From NCBI GenBank assembly GCA_963810775.1, contig CAWEOT010000015.1, positions 310,001 to 374,000 on the forward strand: a DNA stretch of 64,000 nt, written 5' to 3'. This DNA comes from DATBVX01 sp963810775 (GTDB taxonomy: Bacteria > Pseudomonadota > Gammaproteobacteria > Steroidobacterales > Steroidobacteraceae). The notes under the pieces were generated by a model, which was not told the origin of the DNA, searched no databases, and worked only from the letters and a program-made list of their open reading frames with translations. Position 1 is the stretch's first letter, and each line of letters starts with the position of its first letter. Below are positions 35,508-43,604 of the stretch, in pieces. A program made the translations under genes and the position numbers.

Positions 35508-36191
35508 ATGTCTTCGGATCTTTCAGTCATCAGGCTGGTACTCGACGCGAGCTTCGTCGTGCAGCTCGTCCTCGCGCTGCTGATGGGCGCATCCATCGCG
35601 TCGTGGGCGGTAATCCTGCGCAAGCGCTCACTGATCCGCCGCGCTCGCACGGACGCGGACGCGTTCGAGGGCAATTTCTGGTCGGGCGGCGATCTGTCGA
35701 TGCTGTTTCGTTCCATCGAAGCCCGCGAAGGCAACACCAGCGGCATGGAGAGCATTTTCGAGTCCGGGTTTCGGGAATTCGGCCGGCTGCGCCAGCAGAG
35801 CGGCGTGGCGCCCTCGCAGCTTCTGGAGGGTGCGCAACGCGCGATGCGCGTCGCGCAGATGCGCGAGGTCGATCGGCTCGAACACAATCTCGCGATGCTT
35901 GCGACCATCGGCTCGACCAGTCCGTATGTCGGCCTGTTCGGTACGGTCTGGGGCATCATGAATTCGTTTCACTCGCTGGGTAACGTGCAGCAGGCCACCC
36001 TGGCGATGGTCGCGCCCGGGATCGCCGAAGCCCTGATCGCGACCGCCATGGGCTTGTTTGCTGCCATTCCTGCGGTGATCGCCTACAACCGTTACGCCGA
36101 TCAGGTCGGACGCCTCGAGTTGCGTTACGACACTTTCATGGAAGAATTCGCCACCATCCTGCAGCGGCACGCGGCCGCGAGGACTGTCTGA
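35508..36191 (+). CDS. tolQ: Tol-Pal system inner-membrane protein TolQ
   Basis: A 227-residue MotA/ExbB/TolQ proton-channel subunit with three membrane helices: near residues 15-38 (VVQLVLALLMGASIASWAVIL), 130-155 (LATIGSTSPYVGLFGTVWGIMNSF) and 165-190 (ATLAMVAPGIAEALIATAMGL). The channel-lining Thr and small residues of helices 2 and 3 are kept. With TolR it uses the proton gradient to drive TolA during outer-membrane constriction at division. AGGA precedes the start, seven bases after ybgC. Confidence 0.96.
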   Translation: MSSDLSVIRLVLDASFVVQLVLALLMGASIASWAVILRKRSLIRRARTDADAFEGNFWSGGDLSMLFRSIEAREGNTSGMESIFESGFREFGRLRQQSGVAPSQLLEGAQRAMRVAQMREVDRLEHNLAMLATIGSTSPYVGLFGTVWGIMNSFHSLGNVQQATLAMVAPGIAEALIATAMGLFAAIPAVIAYNRYADQVGRLELRYDTFMEEFATILQRHAAARTV

Positions 36192-36192
36192 G

Positions 36193-36657
36193 ATGCCAAA
36201 GTCGACACGCAGTCGCGGCCGCAAGCTGATGGGCGAGATCAACGTCGTCCCGTACATCGACGTAATGCTGGTGCTGCTCATCATCTTCATGATCACGGCG
36301 CCGCTTCTCACTCAGGGCATCAAGGTGAACTTGCCGGATGCGGGTGCGGAGCCGCTCGATCCAGACATGCTCAAGCAACACCAGCCGCTGGTCTTGAGCG
36401 TGGATGCAAAAGGCCGCCTCTACCTCAACATCGGTCGCGACAAGGATCGACCTATTGATGAGACGACCGTGATGGCCAGGGCGGCCGCCGTCATGCGGCG
36501 TGACCCGCAGACTCCCGTACTGGTGAAGGCCGATGAGTCGGTGCCGTATGGGCGTGTCGTGACGGCAATGGTGCTGTTACAGAAGGCGGGTGCACAGAAA
36601 GTGGGTTTCATCACCGATCCGCAAAAGCTACCTGAGGATGAGCGGACCAGTCGCTAG
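36193..36657 (+). CDS. tolR: Tol-Pal system protein TolR
   Basis: A 154-residue ExbD/TolR protein. One membrane helix follows MGEINVVPYIDVMLVLLIIFMI; the aspartate in YIDVMLV is the essential proton-binding residue of the TolQR motor. The periplasmic part (QGIKVNLPDAGAEPL; VLVKADESVPYGRVVTAMVLLQKAG) forms the dimeric peptidoglycan-side domain. It begins one base after the tolQ stop and ends two bases before tolA, consistent with coupled translation. Confidence 0.95.
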   Translation: MPKSTRSRGRKLMGEINVVPYIDVMLVLLIIFMITAPLLTQGIKVNLPDAGAEPLDPDMLKQHQPLVLSVDAKGRLYLNIGRDKDRPIDETTVMARAAAVMRRDPQTPVLVKADESVPYGRVVTAMVLLQKAGAQKVGFITDPQKLPEDERTSR

Positions 36658-36659
36658 CC

Positions 36660-37460
36660 ATGGCAGGATTCGCCCGCGAACACTTTGCCACGCTCACGCT
36701 CTCGATACTGCTGCACGCTATCGTGATCGGCCTGCTGGCGTATGGATTCGTAACATTGCGTTCGCGGCCGACGCCTCAGGCGCAGCCCGCAATCGAGGCC
36801 ACTGTAGTCGACGAGCGGCGCATCCAGGAGGAGGCGCAACGACTGGAACAGGAACAGAAGGAGCAGGAACGCCGGGCGCAGGAAGAGCGTGAGCAGGCGG
36901 AACAGGCGCGACACGAGCGCGAACAGGAGCAGCAGCGGCTCGACGACCTCAAGCAGCAGCGCGAATCGGAGGAGAAGCTCGCCCAGGAACGCGAACTGCA
37001 GCGCCAGCAGGAAGAGCAGGAGGCGAAGCGCAAGGCCGACGAAGCCAAGCGCCAGCAGCAAGCCAAGGCCGCCGCCGACAAAAAGCGCAAGGACCTGGAA
37101 GCAAAGCAGCGCAAGGAGAGCGAAGAGGAGCTCAAGCGACGGCTGGCGGAGGAGGAACAGCGCAGTGCGGCAGTGGATTCTGGCCAACTGGCACAGTACG
37201 TCGCGCAGATCCAGGCGCGCATACAGCGCGCATGGATACGTCCACCCAGCGCGCGCGAAGGACTTCGGTGCATCGTAAACGTAACGCAGGTTCCAGGCGG
37301 GGAGGTCGTGGGGGTCAAGATCGGCGAATGCAACGGCGATGAAGTCGTAAGACAATCCATCGAGGCTGCCGTATATCGAGCCTCACCGCTGCCGGAACCG
37401 TCGGACCCGGCATTGTTCGAAAGGAATCTGAAGCTCGAGTTCAAGCCCGGCGACTTATGA
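36660..37460 (+). CDS. tolA: Cell envelope integrity protein TolA
   Basis: A 266-residue protein with the three TolA parts: an N-terminal membrane helix (LTLSILLHAIVIGLLAYGFVTL) including the Ser-His pair that engages TolQR; a long Glu/Gln/Lys/Arg-rich alpha-helix (about residues 55-170) that spans the periplasm; and a C-terminal domain (YVAQIQARIQRAWIRPPSA...VNVTQVPGGEVVGVKIGECNGD) that contacts TolB and Pal. The helix is shorter than in E. coli, giving 266 against about 421 residues. The C-terminal PSDPALFERNLKLEFKP is conserved. Confidence 0.94.
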   Translation: MAGFAREHFATLTLSILLHAIVIGLLAYGFVTLRSRPTPQAQPAIEATVVDERRIQEEAQRLEQEQKEQERRAQEEREQAEQARHEREQEQQRLDDLKQQRESEEKLAQERELQRQQEEQEAKRKADEAKRQQQAKAAADKKRKDLEAKQRKESEEELKRRLAEEEQRSAAVDSGQLAQYVAQIQARIQRAWIRPPSAREGLRCIVNVTQVPGGEVVGVKIGECNGDEVVRQSIEAAVYRASPLPEPSDPALFERNLKLEFKPGDL

Positions 37461-37488
37461 TTGATGCAAGCTCATTGCGAGGTGACGG

Positions 37489-38820
37489 GTGAATCCAGGT
37501 ATGGAAAGGCTGAAGCAACATGTGGTCGCGGCGGCGCTTGTCGTTCTTACATTGGCGCATCTCACGCCGGCGAGTGCCGAGCTCACGATCGAGATCACCG
37601 AAGGCGTGAGCGATCCGATCCCGATCGCGATCGTGCCGTTCGGTTGGTCAGGTGTCGATCAGGCGCCGGCTGATGTTGCTGAAGTGGTGGCGGGGGACCT
37701 GCAGCGCAGCGGCCGATTCCGGCCCATGGCGCGCAATGACATGGTCGACCTGCCAACTAAGGCGAGCGATGTTGTGCCAGATGACTGGCGAATGCTGCGC
37801 AACGACTTCGTTGTTGTCGGCGAGCTGCAGCCGCAGCAGTCCCCAGGTCAATACCTGATCCGGTACGCACTGGTGAACGTGCTCAACGGCCAGCGACTCC
37901 TCGAGTACACCCAACCTGCAGCCAGTGCCACGCTGCGTGCCGCGAGTCATCGCGTGAGCGACAAGATCTTCGAAAAGCTCACGGGTATTCCCGGTGCATT
38001 CTCGACCCGCATCGCCTACGTCTCGGTTACCGGGAAGGCGCCGAATGCACGCTATCAACTCATCGTTGCCGATGCGGACGGCGTGAATCCGCGCGTAGTG
38101 GCGCAGTCGGTCGAGCCCATCATGTCGCCCGCCTGGTCGCCGGATGGCCAGAATCTGGCGTACGTGTCCTTCGAAGGCCGTGCTGCAGCGGTCTTCGTGC
38201 AGTTCCTGCGCACCGGTGAGCGACGCCGGGTATCTGCGCGCGCGGGCATCAATGGTGCGCCCGCCTGGTCGCCGGACGGCCGTCGGCTGGCGCTGACGCT
38301 TTCGCATAAGGATGGCAATCTGGATGTCTACGTGCTCGGGCTCAATGACCAGGTGCTGACACGACTGACGGATGACAATGCGATCGACACCGAGCCCGCC
38401 TGGTCTCCCGATGGCAAGAGTATCTATTTCACTTCCGACCGTTCCGGAGCGCCGCAGATCTATCGCGTGGGCGCCGGCGGAGGCGATCGTGCACAGCGGG
38501 TCACGTTCGAAGGCAGTTACAACGCGCGACCACGAGTCTCGCCAGACGGCACACAGCTGGCGATGGTGACGCTCGATCGTGGCGCGTATCGCATCGCGGT
38601 CATGAGCCTGAGGAACGCCGCGACGCGCGTACTCACGGACGGAAGTCAAGACGAGTCGCCGAGCTTCGCTCCGAACGGTGCGGTGCTCATCTATGGAACC
38701 CAGGACAAGGGTCGCGGCGTGCTGGCGACCGTTTCCGTCGATGGCGGCGTGCATCAACGACTCGCGGCGGATCAGGGCGACATCCGTGAACCGATCTGGT
38801 CACCGCTCCCTGCATCATGA
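37489..38820 (+). CDS. tolB: Tol-Pal system translocation protein TolB
   Basis: A 443-residue periplasmic protein. A signal peptide (VVAAALVVLTLAHLTPASA) is followed by the N-terminal alpha/beta domain starting LTIEITEGVSDPIPIAIVPF, then a six-bladed beta-propeller with WD40-like repeats: the motif AWSPDGQNLAYVSFE recurs as AWSPDGRRLALTLSHKD, AWSPDGKSIYFTSDRSG and RVSPDGTQLAMVTLD. The propeller binds Pal. GTG 37489 was chosen since GAGGTG lies just before it; ATG 37501 is possible but would put the ribosome site too close. It is 28 bases from tolA. Confidence 0.95.
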   Translation: MNPGMERLKQHVVAAALVVLTLAHLTPASAELTIEITEGVSDPIPIAIVPFGWSGVDQAPADVAEVVAGDLQRSGRFRPMARNDMVDLPTKASDVVPDDWRMLRNDFVVVGELQPQQSPGQYLIRYALVNVLNGQRLLEYTQPAASATLRAASHRVSDKIFEKLTGIPGAFSTRIAYVSVTGKAPNARYQLIVADADGVNPRVVAQSVEPIMSPAWSPDGQNLAYVSFEGRAAAVFVQFLRTGERRRVSARAGINGAPAWSPDGRRLALTLSHKDGNLDVYVLGLNDQVLTRLTDDNAIDTEPAWSPDGKSIYFTSDRSGAPQIYRVGAGGGDRAQRVTFEGSYNARPRVSPDGTQLAMVTLDRGAYRIAVMSLRNAATRVLTDGSQDESPSFAPNGAVLIYGTQDKGRGVLATVSVDGGVHQRLAADQGDIREPIWSPLPAS

Positions 38821-38908
38821 TCGGTATGAAGCCTTCTCAGGGGTGTCCCGGATCAGGCGTCTGTGGTAGAAAGCGGCGACTCGAAATGTCCGCGCACTGG
38901 AGAGGGAA

Positions 38909-39433
38909 ATGCGAAACGCGCTGCTGTTGACGATGCTCTCGGCGACGATGCTGCTGATGGGCTGCCCGAAACGCGACGCGGTGAAGGAAGCGCCTCCAGC
39001 GACCTCGGAAGAACCCGGCGCATCGACGCCAGGCGTGGAAACCAACGGTGTGGGCCAGGGCAGCCCGACCGCGGGGGGTGCGGCGGGCGAGCAGGCTGGT
39101 CTTGCTGTGCGCATCATCTATTTCGATTTCGACAACGCAGAGATCCGCCCCGAGTACCGCGACATCATTGCTGCTCATGCGCGACGTCTTGCGAGCAATT
39201 CGGCGCTCCGGATACGGCTCGAAGGGCATGCTGACGAGCGCGGCTCGCGCGAATACAACATTGGCCTCGGCGAGCGGCGTGCGCAGGCGGTGCGGCGTGC
39301 CCTTATGCTGCTCGGGGTCAGCGAAGGCCAGATCGCGACAGTGAGCTATGGTGAAGAACGGCCGGCCGTGGAGGGCGGCGATGAGGCAGCCTGGGCCAAG
39401 AATCGCCGTGTCGAAATCGCGAACATCAATTGA
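38909..39433 (+). CDS. pal: Peptidoglycan-associated lipoprotein Pal
   Basis: A 174-residue outer-membrane lipoprotein. The signal ends in lipobox LLMGC (Cys19). A Pro/Gly/Ser-rich tether spans to residue 65. The OmpA-like peptidoglycan-binding domain has IIYFDFDNAEIRPEYRDII, RIRLEGHADERGSREYNIGLGERRAQAV with the Asp and Arg that hold diaminopimelate, and the C-terminal AKNRRVEI. GGAGAGG precedes the ATG. It fixes the outer membrane to peptidoglycan and alternates between TolB and the wall. Confidence 0.96.
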   Translation: MRNALLLTMLSATMLLMGCPKRDAVKEAPPATSEEPGASTPGVETNGVGQGSPTAGGAAGEQAGLAVRIIYFDFDNAEIRPEYRDIIAAHARRLASNSALRIRLEGHADERGSREYNIGLGERRAQAVRRALMLLGVSEGQIATVSYGEERPAVEGGDEAAWAKNRRVEIANIN

Positions 39434-39443
39434 GCATCGGGGC

Positions 39444-40202
39444 ATGGTGGTACGCAGCATGATGTTCAGGGCGGCAGGGGTTCTGTTCATCCTTTTAGTT
39501 GCCGGCTGTGCCAGCACGCCGGGGCCGGACGATCCGGTCACCATCAAGTTGAACGATCTCGATCGACGGCTCGAACGCATTGAGCGCGTGATCTCGAATC
39601 AAAGTCTGCTGGAGCTCTCGCAGCAGTTGCAGGCCCTTCAGACCGAAGTCCGTTCGCTGCGCGGCTCGCTCGAGGAGTTGCAGTTCCAGACAGACAAGGG
39701 CAAGGGCCAGCAGCGGGACTTGTACGCAGATCTCGATCGGCGCGTGAAAGCGATGGAGGACGGCACGGCGACAGGGTCTGAAGCGGGTGGGGGCGGAGCG
39801 CTATTGGTTCCCACGGGATCAGACCGCGCCAACTACCAGGCGGCGTTCGAGCTGCTCAAGTCCGGACAGTACGAGAAAGCGACCGCGGCCTTCCAGCAAT
39901 TCCTCGTGGCGTTTCCGGCCAGCGCGCTGGCAGACAATGCCCAGTACTGGCTCGGCGAGAGTTACTACGTCACGCGCCGGTACGATGAAGCGCTCAAGAC
40001 CTTTCGCGTCGTGGTCGATCGCTACAAGGAATCGCGCAAGCTGCCGGATGCGTGGCTGAAGATCGGCTATTGCCAGTACGAGCTCAAGAACTGGAATGCG
40101 GCGCGCGACGCGCTGACGCGCGTGACGCGGGACTTCCCCGATTCGAGCGCAGCGCCCGAGGCGGCGAATCGGTTGGAGAGAATGAAGGCCGAAGGGCACT
40201 GA
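39444..40202 (+). CDS. cpoB: Cell division coordinator CpoB (YbgF), lipoprotein-like variant
   Basis: A 252-residue periplasmic protein. It has an N-terminal coiled coil (NDLDRRLERIERVISNQSLLELSQQL... residues 35-105), a Gly-rich linker, and C-terminal tetratricopeptide repeats (AFELLKSGQYEKATAAFQQFL, YDEALKTFRVVVDRYKES) typical of CpoB, which links Tol-Pal constriction with PBP1B septal synthesis. E. coli CpoB has a plain cleavable signal, whereas this one shows a lipobox (LLVAGC, Cys22), so it may be membrane-tethered. The start ATG 39444 gives a good signal; ATG 39459 is an alternative. It is eleven bases from pal. Confidence 0.92.
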   Translation: MVVRSMMFRAAGVLFILLVAGCASTPGPDDPVTIKLNDLDRRLERIERVISNQSLLELSQQLQALQTEVRSLRGSLEELQFQTDKGKGQQRDLYADLDRRVKAMEDGTATGSEAGGGGALLVPTGSDRANYQAAFELLKSGQYEKATAAFQQFLVAFPASALADNAQYWLGESYYVTRRYDEALKTFRVVVDRYKESRKLPDAWLKIGYCQYELKNWNAARDALTRVTRDFPDSSAAPEAANRLERMKAEGH

Positions 40203-40230
40203 TCGCGCCGGACTCCTGGGCAGAAATGAT

Positions 40231-40884
40231 GTGTCGAGCGATCCCACCCGGCTGAAGATCACCGAGATCTTCCATTCCCTGCAGGGCGAAGCAGACAGCG
40301 TCGGAATCCCGACCGTGTTCGTGCGACTCACGGGCTGCCCGTTGCGTTGCCAGTATTGCGATACCGCCTATGCATTTCATGGCGGGGAGTGGTGGTCACT
40401 CGAAGATGTGCTCAGTGAAGTCGCCCGCCACGGTACACGCTATGTGTGCGTGACCGGCGGCGAACCCCTCGCTCAACGCGCCTGTCTACCCCTTCTTGGT
40501 CGGCTGTGCGACGCGGGTTACCGCGTCTCGCTCGAGACGAGCGGCGCCCTCGACATTTCGGCAGTCGACGAACGCGTCGTGCGCATCGTCGATGTGAAGA
40601 CGCCCGGCTCACGCGAAAGTGACCGCAATCGAGTGGAGAACTTCGCCAGCCTGCGGCGTAACGATCAGGTCAAGTTCGTGATCTGCGATCGCGCCGACTA
40701 CGAGTGGAGCAAGGCGTTCATCCGCGAACACACGCTCGAAGAGCGCTGCCCGATCCTGTTCTCGGCGAGCCACGAGCAGCTTGCAGGCGCTGAGCTCGCG
40801 GACTGGATCCTCGCCGATCACCTGCCGGTGCGATTCCAGATCCAGCTTCACAAGTACCTGTGGGGCAACGTTCCCGGTAAATGA
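40231..40884 (+). CDS. queE: 7-carboxy-7-deazaguanine synthase QueE
   Basis: A 217-residue radical-SAM enzyme that contracts 6-carboxytetrahydropterin to 7-carboxy-7-deazaguanine, the third step towards queuosine. The iron-sulfur cluster site is GCPLRCQYCDTAYAFHGG, a C-x3-C-x2-C pattern. IFHSLQGE at the N-terminus and VCVTGGEPLAQ, which binds S-adenosylmethionine, are conserved, as is SLETSGALDI. A GTG start at 40231 is required by frame; the nearby ATGs are in another frame. It overlaps nothing but ends one base before queC, forming a two-gene operon. Confidence 0.94.
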   Translation: MSSDPTRLKITEIFHSLQGEADSVGIPTVFVRLTGCPLRCQYCDTAYAFHGGEWWSLEDVLSEVARHGTRYVCVTGGEPLAQRACLPLLGRLCDAGYRVSLETSGALDISAVDERVVRIVDVKTPGSRESDRNRVENFASLRRNDQVKFVICDRADYEWSKAFIREHTLEERCPILFSASHEQLAGAELADWILADHLPVRFQIQLHKYLWGNVPGK

Positions 40885-40885
40885 C

Positions 40886-41551
40886 GTGCGCGCCGTAGTG
40901 CTGCTGTCAGGGGGACTCGATTCTGCGACGACGCTCGCCATCGCACGCCAGGAAGGTTTCCATTGCCACGCGCTGAGCTGCTTCTACGGTCAGCGCCATG
41001 ACGCCGAGCTCGAGGCGGCAGCACGCGTCGCCCGGCAGCTGGGTGCTGCCGAGCATCGGGTCATGAATGTCGATCTGGCGGGCATCGGTGGGTCGGCCCT
41101 GACGGACAAGAGTCTCGCGGTGCCCGAAGTGGCTTCGAGCGGAATACCCATCACGTATGTTCCTGCGCGCAACACGATGCTTCTCTCGCTGGCGCTGGGT
41201 TGGGCTGAAGTGCTCGATGCCCGCGACATCTTCATCGGGGTGAACGCGGTCGACTATTCGGGATATCCGGACTGCCGACCCGAATTCATTGCCGTGTTCG
41301 AGAGATTGGCGGCGCTCGCAACGCGTGCTGGAGTGGAGGGCAGGCCGCTGCGCATCCACGCGCCGCTGATCGAGATGTCGAAGGCGCAGATCGTGATGCG
41401 AGGCCTCGAGCTTGGCGTCGATTACTCGCTGACCGTCTCGTGCTACCAGCCGGACTCGAACGGCGGTGCGTGCGGGCGGTGTGATGCGTGTCGTCTGCGG
41501 CGTGCGGGTTTCGAGGCGGCAGGGATCGCCGATCCGACCCGCTACCAGTAG
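40886..41551 (+). CDS. queC: 7-cyano-7-deazaguanine synthase QueC
   Basis: A 221-residue N-type ATP pyrophosphatase that converts 7-carboxy-7-deazaguanine and ammonia to preQ0 using ATP. The phosphate loop is VVLLSGGLDSATTLAIA near the N-terminus; SCFYGQRHDAELEAA and YVPARNTMLLSLALGWAEVL are family-typical. Four cysteines that bind structural zinc are in VSCYQPDSNGGACGRCDACRLR. The GTG start at 40886 lies one base past the queE stop. With queE it supplies the base for queuosine in tRNA. Confidence 0.95.
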   Translation: MRAVVLLSGGLDSATTLAIARQEGFHCHALSCFYGQRHDAELEAAARVARQLGAAEHRVMNVDLAGIGGSALTDKSLAVPEVASSGIPITYVPARNTMLLSLALGWAEVLDARDIFIGVNAVDYSGYPDCRPEFIAVFERLAALATRAGVEGRPLRIHAPLIEMSKAQIVMRGLELGVDYSLTVSCYQPDSNGGACGRCDACRLRRAGFEAAGIADPTRYQ

Positions 41552-41555
41552 TAGT

Positions 41556-42455
41556 TCAAGCCTCGAATGGGGACAGGACGTCGCCTGCGCCGGGCGTGGA
41601 GCGGATTGCGGCGTTCAACGTGTTGAGCAGCAGGCAGGCGATCGTCATAGGACCGACACCGCCCGGAACCGGTGTAATGGCGCCGGCACGGTTCATCGCC
41701 GAGTTGAAATCGACATCGCCGACGACTCGATTGCGACCCGCTTCATCCGTGACCCTGTTGATCCCGACATCGATGACGATGGCGCCCTCGCGGATCCAAT
41801 CGCCGCGAATCGCCTTCGGGCGTCCGATAGCTGCGACAAGTACTTCGGCCTCGCGGCACAGCGCGGGCAGGTCGCGTGTGCGCGAGTGGGCGATCGTCAC
41901 CGTGCAGTGTTCGCGCAGCAGCAATTGAGCAGCCGGTTTGCCGACGATGTTCGAGCGCCCGACGATCAGCGCGCGTGCGCCGACGAGATCGGGCCGGACG
42001 CTGCGGATGAGAATCAGGCTGCCGAGTGGCGTGCAGGGGACTACTGCTTCGAGCCCGGTCGCCAACCGGCCGACATTGATCGGATGGAAACCATCAACAT
42101 CCTTGCGTGGGTCAATCCTGAGGAGAACACCCGTCTCATCGACCTGCTTCGGCAACGGTAACTGCACCAGGATGCCGTGCACATCGGCCCTGGCATTGAG
42201 CTCGTCGATGAGGCGGTAGAGTTCCGCCGTCGTCACGGTCGACGGCAGCCGGTAGTCGAAGTTGCGAATGCCGACGGCAGCGGCCTGTTTGCTCTTGCTA
42301 TCAACGTACAAGCGGCTCGCCGGATCGTCACCTGCGAGAACCACGGCCAATCCCGGTTCAACGTTTTTCGCTTTGCGAAACTCGCTCGCTCGCTCGCTCA
42401 CGCGGATGCGCAATTCGGCGGCGATGGCCTTGCCATCGATGATTCTGGCTGACAA
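41556..42455 (-). CDS. folD: Bifunctional methylenetetrahydrofolate dehydrogenase/cyclohydrolase
   Basis: A 299-residue cytoplasmic enzyme that interconverts 5,10-methylene-, methenyl- and 10-formyl-tetrahydrofolate with NADP. The catalytic Tyr-x3-Lys is in SRLYVDSKSKQAAAVGI, followed by HGILVQLPLPKQVDE, DVDGFHPINVGRL, PCTPLGSLIL and the nucleotide-binding ALIVGRSNIVGKPAAQLLL; TPVPGGVGPMTIACLL closes the active site. It ends four bases after queC, convergent, and diverges from the MetF-like gene across a 194-base gap that should hold both promoters. With its neighbours it forms a C1 set. Confidence 0.96.
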   Translation of the reverse strand: MSARIIDGKAIAAELRIRVSERASEFRKAKNVEPGLAVVLAGDDPASRLYVDSKSKQAAAVGIRNFDYRLPSTVTTAELYRLIDELNARADVHGILVQLPLPKQVDETGVLLRIDPRKDVDGFHPINVGRLATGLEAVVPCTPLGSLILIRSVRPDLVGARALIVGRSNIVGKPAAQLLLREHCTVTIAHSRTRDLPALCREAEVLVAAIGRPKAIRGDWIREGAIVIDVGINRVTDEAGRNRVVGDVDFNSAMNRAGAITPVPGGVGPMTIACLLLNTLNAAIRSTPGAGDVLSPFEA

Positions 42456-42649
42456 GCGTTCCTCTCTGGTTTTCCGGGTAGTTGCGGGCGATGGATTGTT
42501 TCAAATCCTGCCCCGCGCAGCCATACCGGGAGTGCGCTAGAGCTCCGTTGCGCGTTTCGCTACAAGTCGAGTTCATCGTTCATAATCGCGGCAAACTTCG
42601 GCTCCACAAGCGAATCGCCAGCTCTCTTCTCAACATTTAATAGGCACGA

Positions 42650-43591
42650 ATGAGCCCGCAAGCAGCCCACGCTCGGCCCATGTCCGCGATTCCCGACGAC
42701 GAGCGCAGCGCCATCGTCCACCTGTTTCGCAGCTCATCCATCGAGATGTCGGTGCACGACCTGCCCAAGTTGCCGGAGTGCCGGGCGCTGCTGCCGGGTG
42801 GCCTGCAGCTTTACATCAGTCACCTCCCCGGGCAGGGATGGCAGCAAACGATCGACGTCGCTGCACAGGTTCGCGCTCACGGCTTCGAACCCGTGCCGCA
42901 CCTGCCGGTGAGAAAGCTCGCCAGCAAGGAGGAGCTGCAGCAAGTCCTCGAGGGCCTTTCGGGTGTGGCCTCGGTGAAGCAGGTGCTGCTCATCGCTGGC
43001 GATGTGAAGGAGCCGCAGGGGCCGTTCACGGCGACCATCGAAGTCATGAACACCGGGCTGCTGGGACGCTACGGCATCAACTCGCTGAGCATTGCGGGCC
43101 ATCCCGAGGGTCACCCTGCAGTGGCGGAAAACGAAGTGCGCGCTGCCGAAGCGGCCAAGGCGCAACTCGCGCAGCAGCTGGGCATCGAGATCACCTTTGT
43201 CACCCAGTTCCTGTTTGAAAGTGCGCCGATCATCGATTGGTGTCAGCAGCTGCGCGTCCGCGGTGTGCCGGGAATGATCACGATCGGACTCGCGGGACCC
43301 GCCAAGCTCACGACGCTGCTGAACTACGCTATGCGCTGCGGCGTCGGTCCCTCGATTCGCGCGATCGGTACGCGTGGCAGTGCGCTGACGCGGCTGATCG
43401 GGGAACGCGGTCCGGAAAGGATCGTCCGCGACCTCGCGCGCGCGTACCTGTCGGGTGAACTGGTCATCGACGGTCTGCACCTCTATTCCTTCGGCGGCCT
43501 GGTGCGGACGTGTCGCTGGTTCCGTGCCGTCGCAGATGGCCGTTTCGACCTCGATGATGACGGGGGCTTCAGCCTCACGTCGGCGAACTGA
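42650..43591 (+). CDS. MetF-like methylenetetrahydrofolate reductase family protein (C1 module)
   Basis: A 313-residue protein with a diverged MetF-type TIM barrel, clearly different from the MetF at 18 kb. Regions that can be matched are the start of the barrel (GGLQLYISHLPGQGWQQTID), AQVRAHGFEPVPHLPVRKLAS, SVKQVLLIAGDVKEPQGPF (flavin loop), NSLSIAGHPEGHPA, FVTQFLFESAPIIDWCQQLR and VPGMITIGLAGPAKLTTLL. Family relatives occur next to demethylases and oxidise methyl- to methylene-folate. It is 13 bases upstream of purU and divergent from folD, so methyl groups could be run to formate. AGG lies about five bases before the ATG. Confidence 0.82.
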   Translation: MSPQAAHARPMSAIPDDERSAIVHLFRSSSIEMSVHDLPKLPECRALLPGGLQLYISHLPGQGWQQTIDVAAQVRAHGFEPVPHLPVRKLASKEELQQVLEGLSGVASVKQVLLIAGDVKEPQGPFTATIEVMNTGLLGRYGINSLSIAGHPEGHPAVAENEVRAAEAAKAQLAQQLGIEITFVTQFLFESAPIIDWCQQLRVRGVPGMITIGLAGPAKLTTLLNYAMRCGVGPSIRAIGTRGSALTRLIGERGPERIVRDLARAYLSGELVIDGLHLYSFGGLVRTCRWFRAVADGRFDLDDDGGFSLTSAN

Positions 43592-43604
43592 TAGAGTCCT
43601 CTCA

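Noticed and set aside
36830..37150. Possible DNA repeat array in tolA
   Set aside because: The repeated GAG/CAG-like codons come from the Glu/Gln/Lys/Arg-rich helix normal for TolA; no fixed spacing as in CRISPR or minisatellites.
38110..38420. Repeated GCCTGGTC(G/T)CC(G/C)GATGG segments
   Set aside because: They encode the AWSPDG motif of successive TolB propeller blades, so this is protein repeat structure and not a mobile repeat.
37648..38757. Minus-strand frame of 369 codons opposite tolB
   Set aside because: Shadow of the tolB propeller repeats; no domain or ribosome site.
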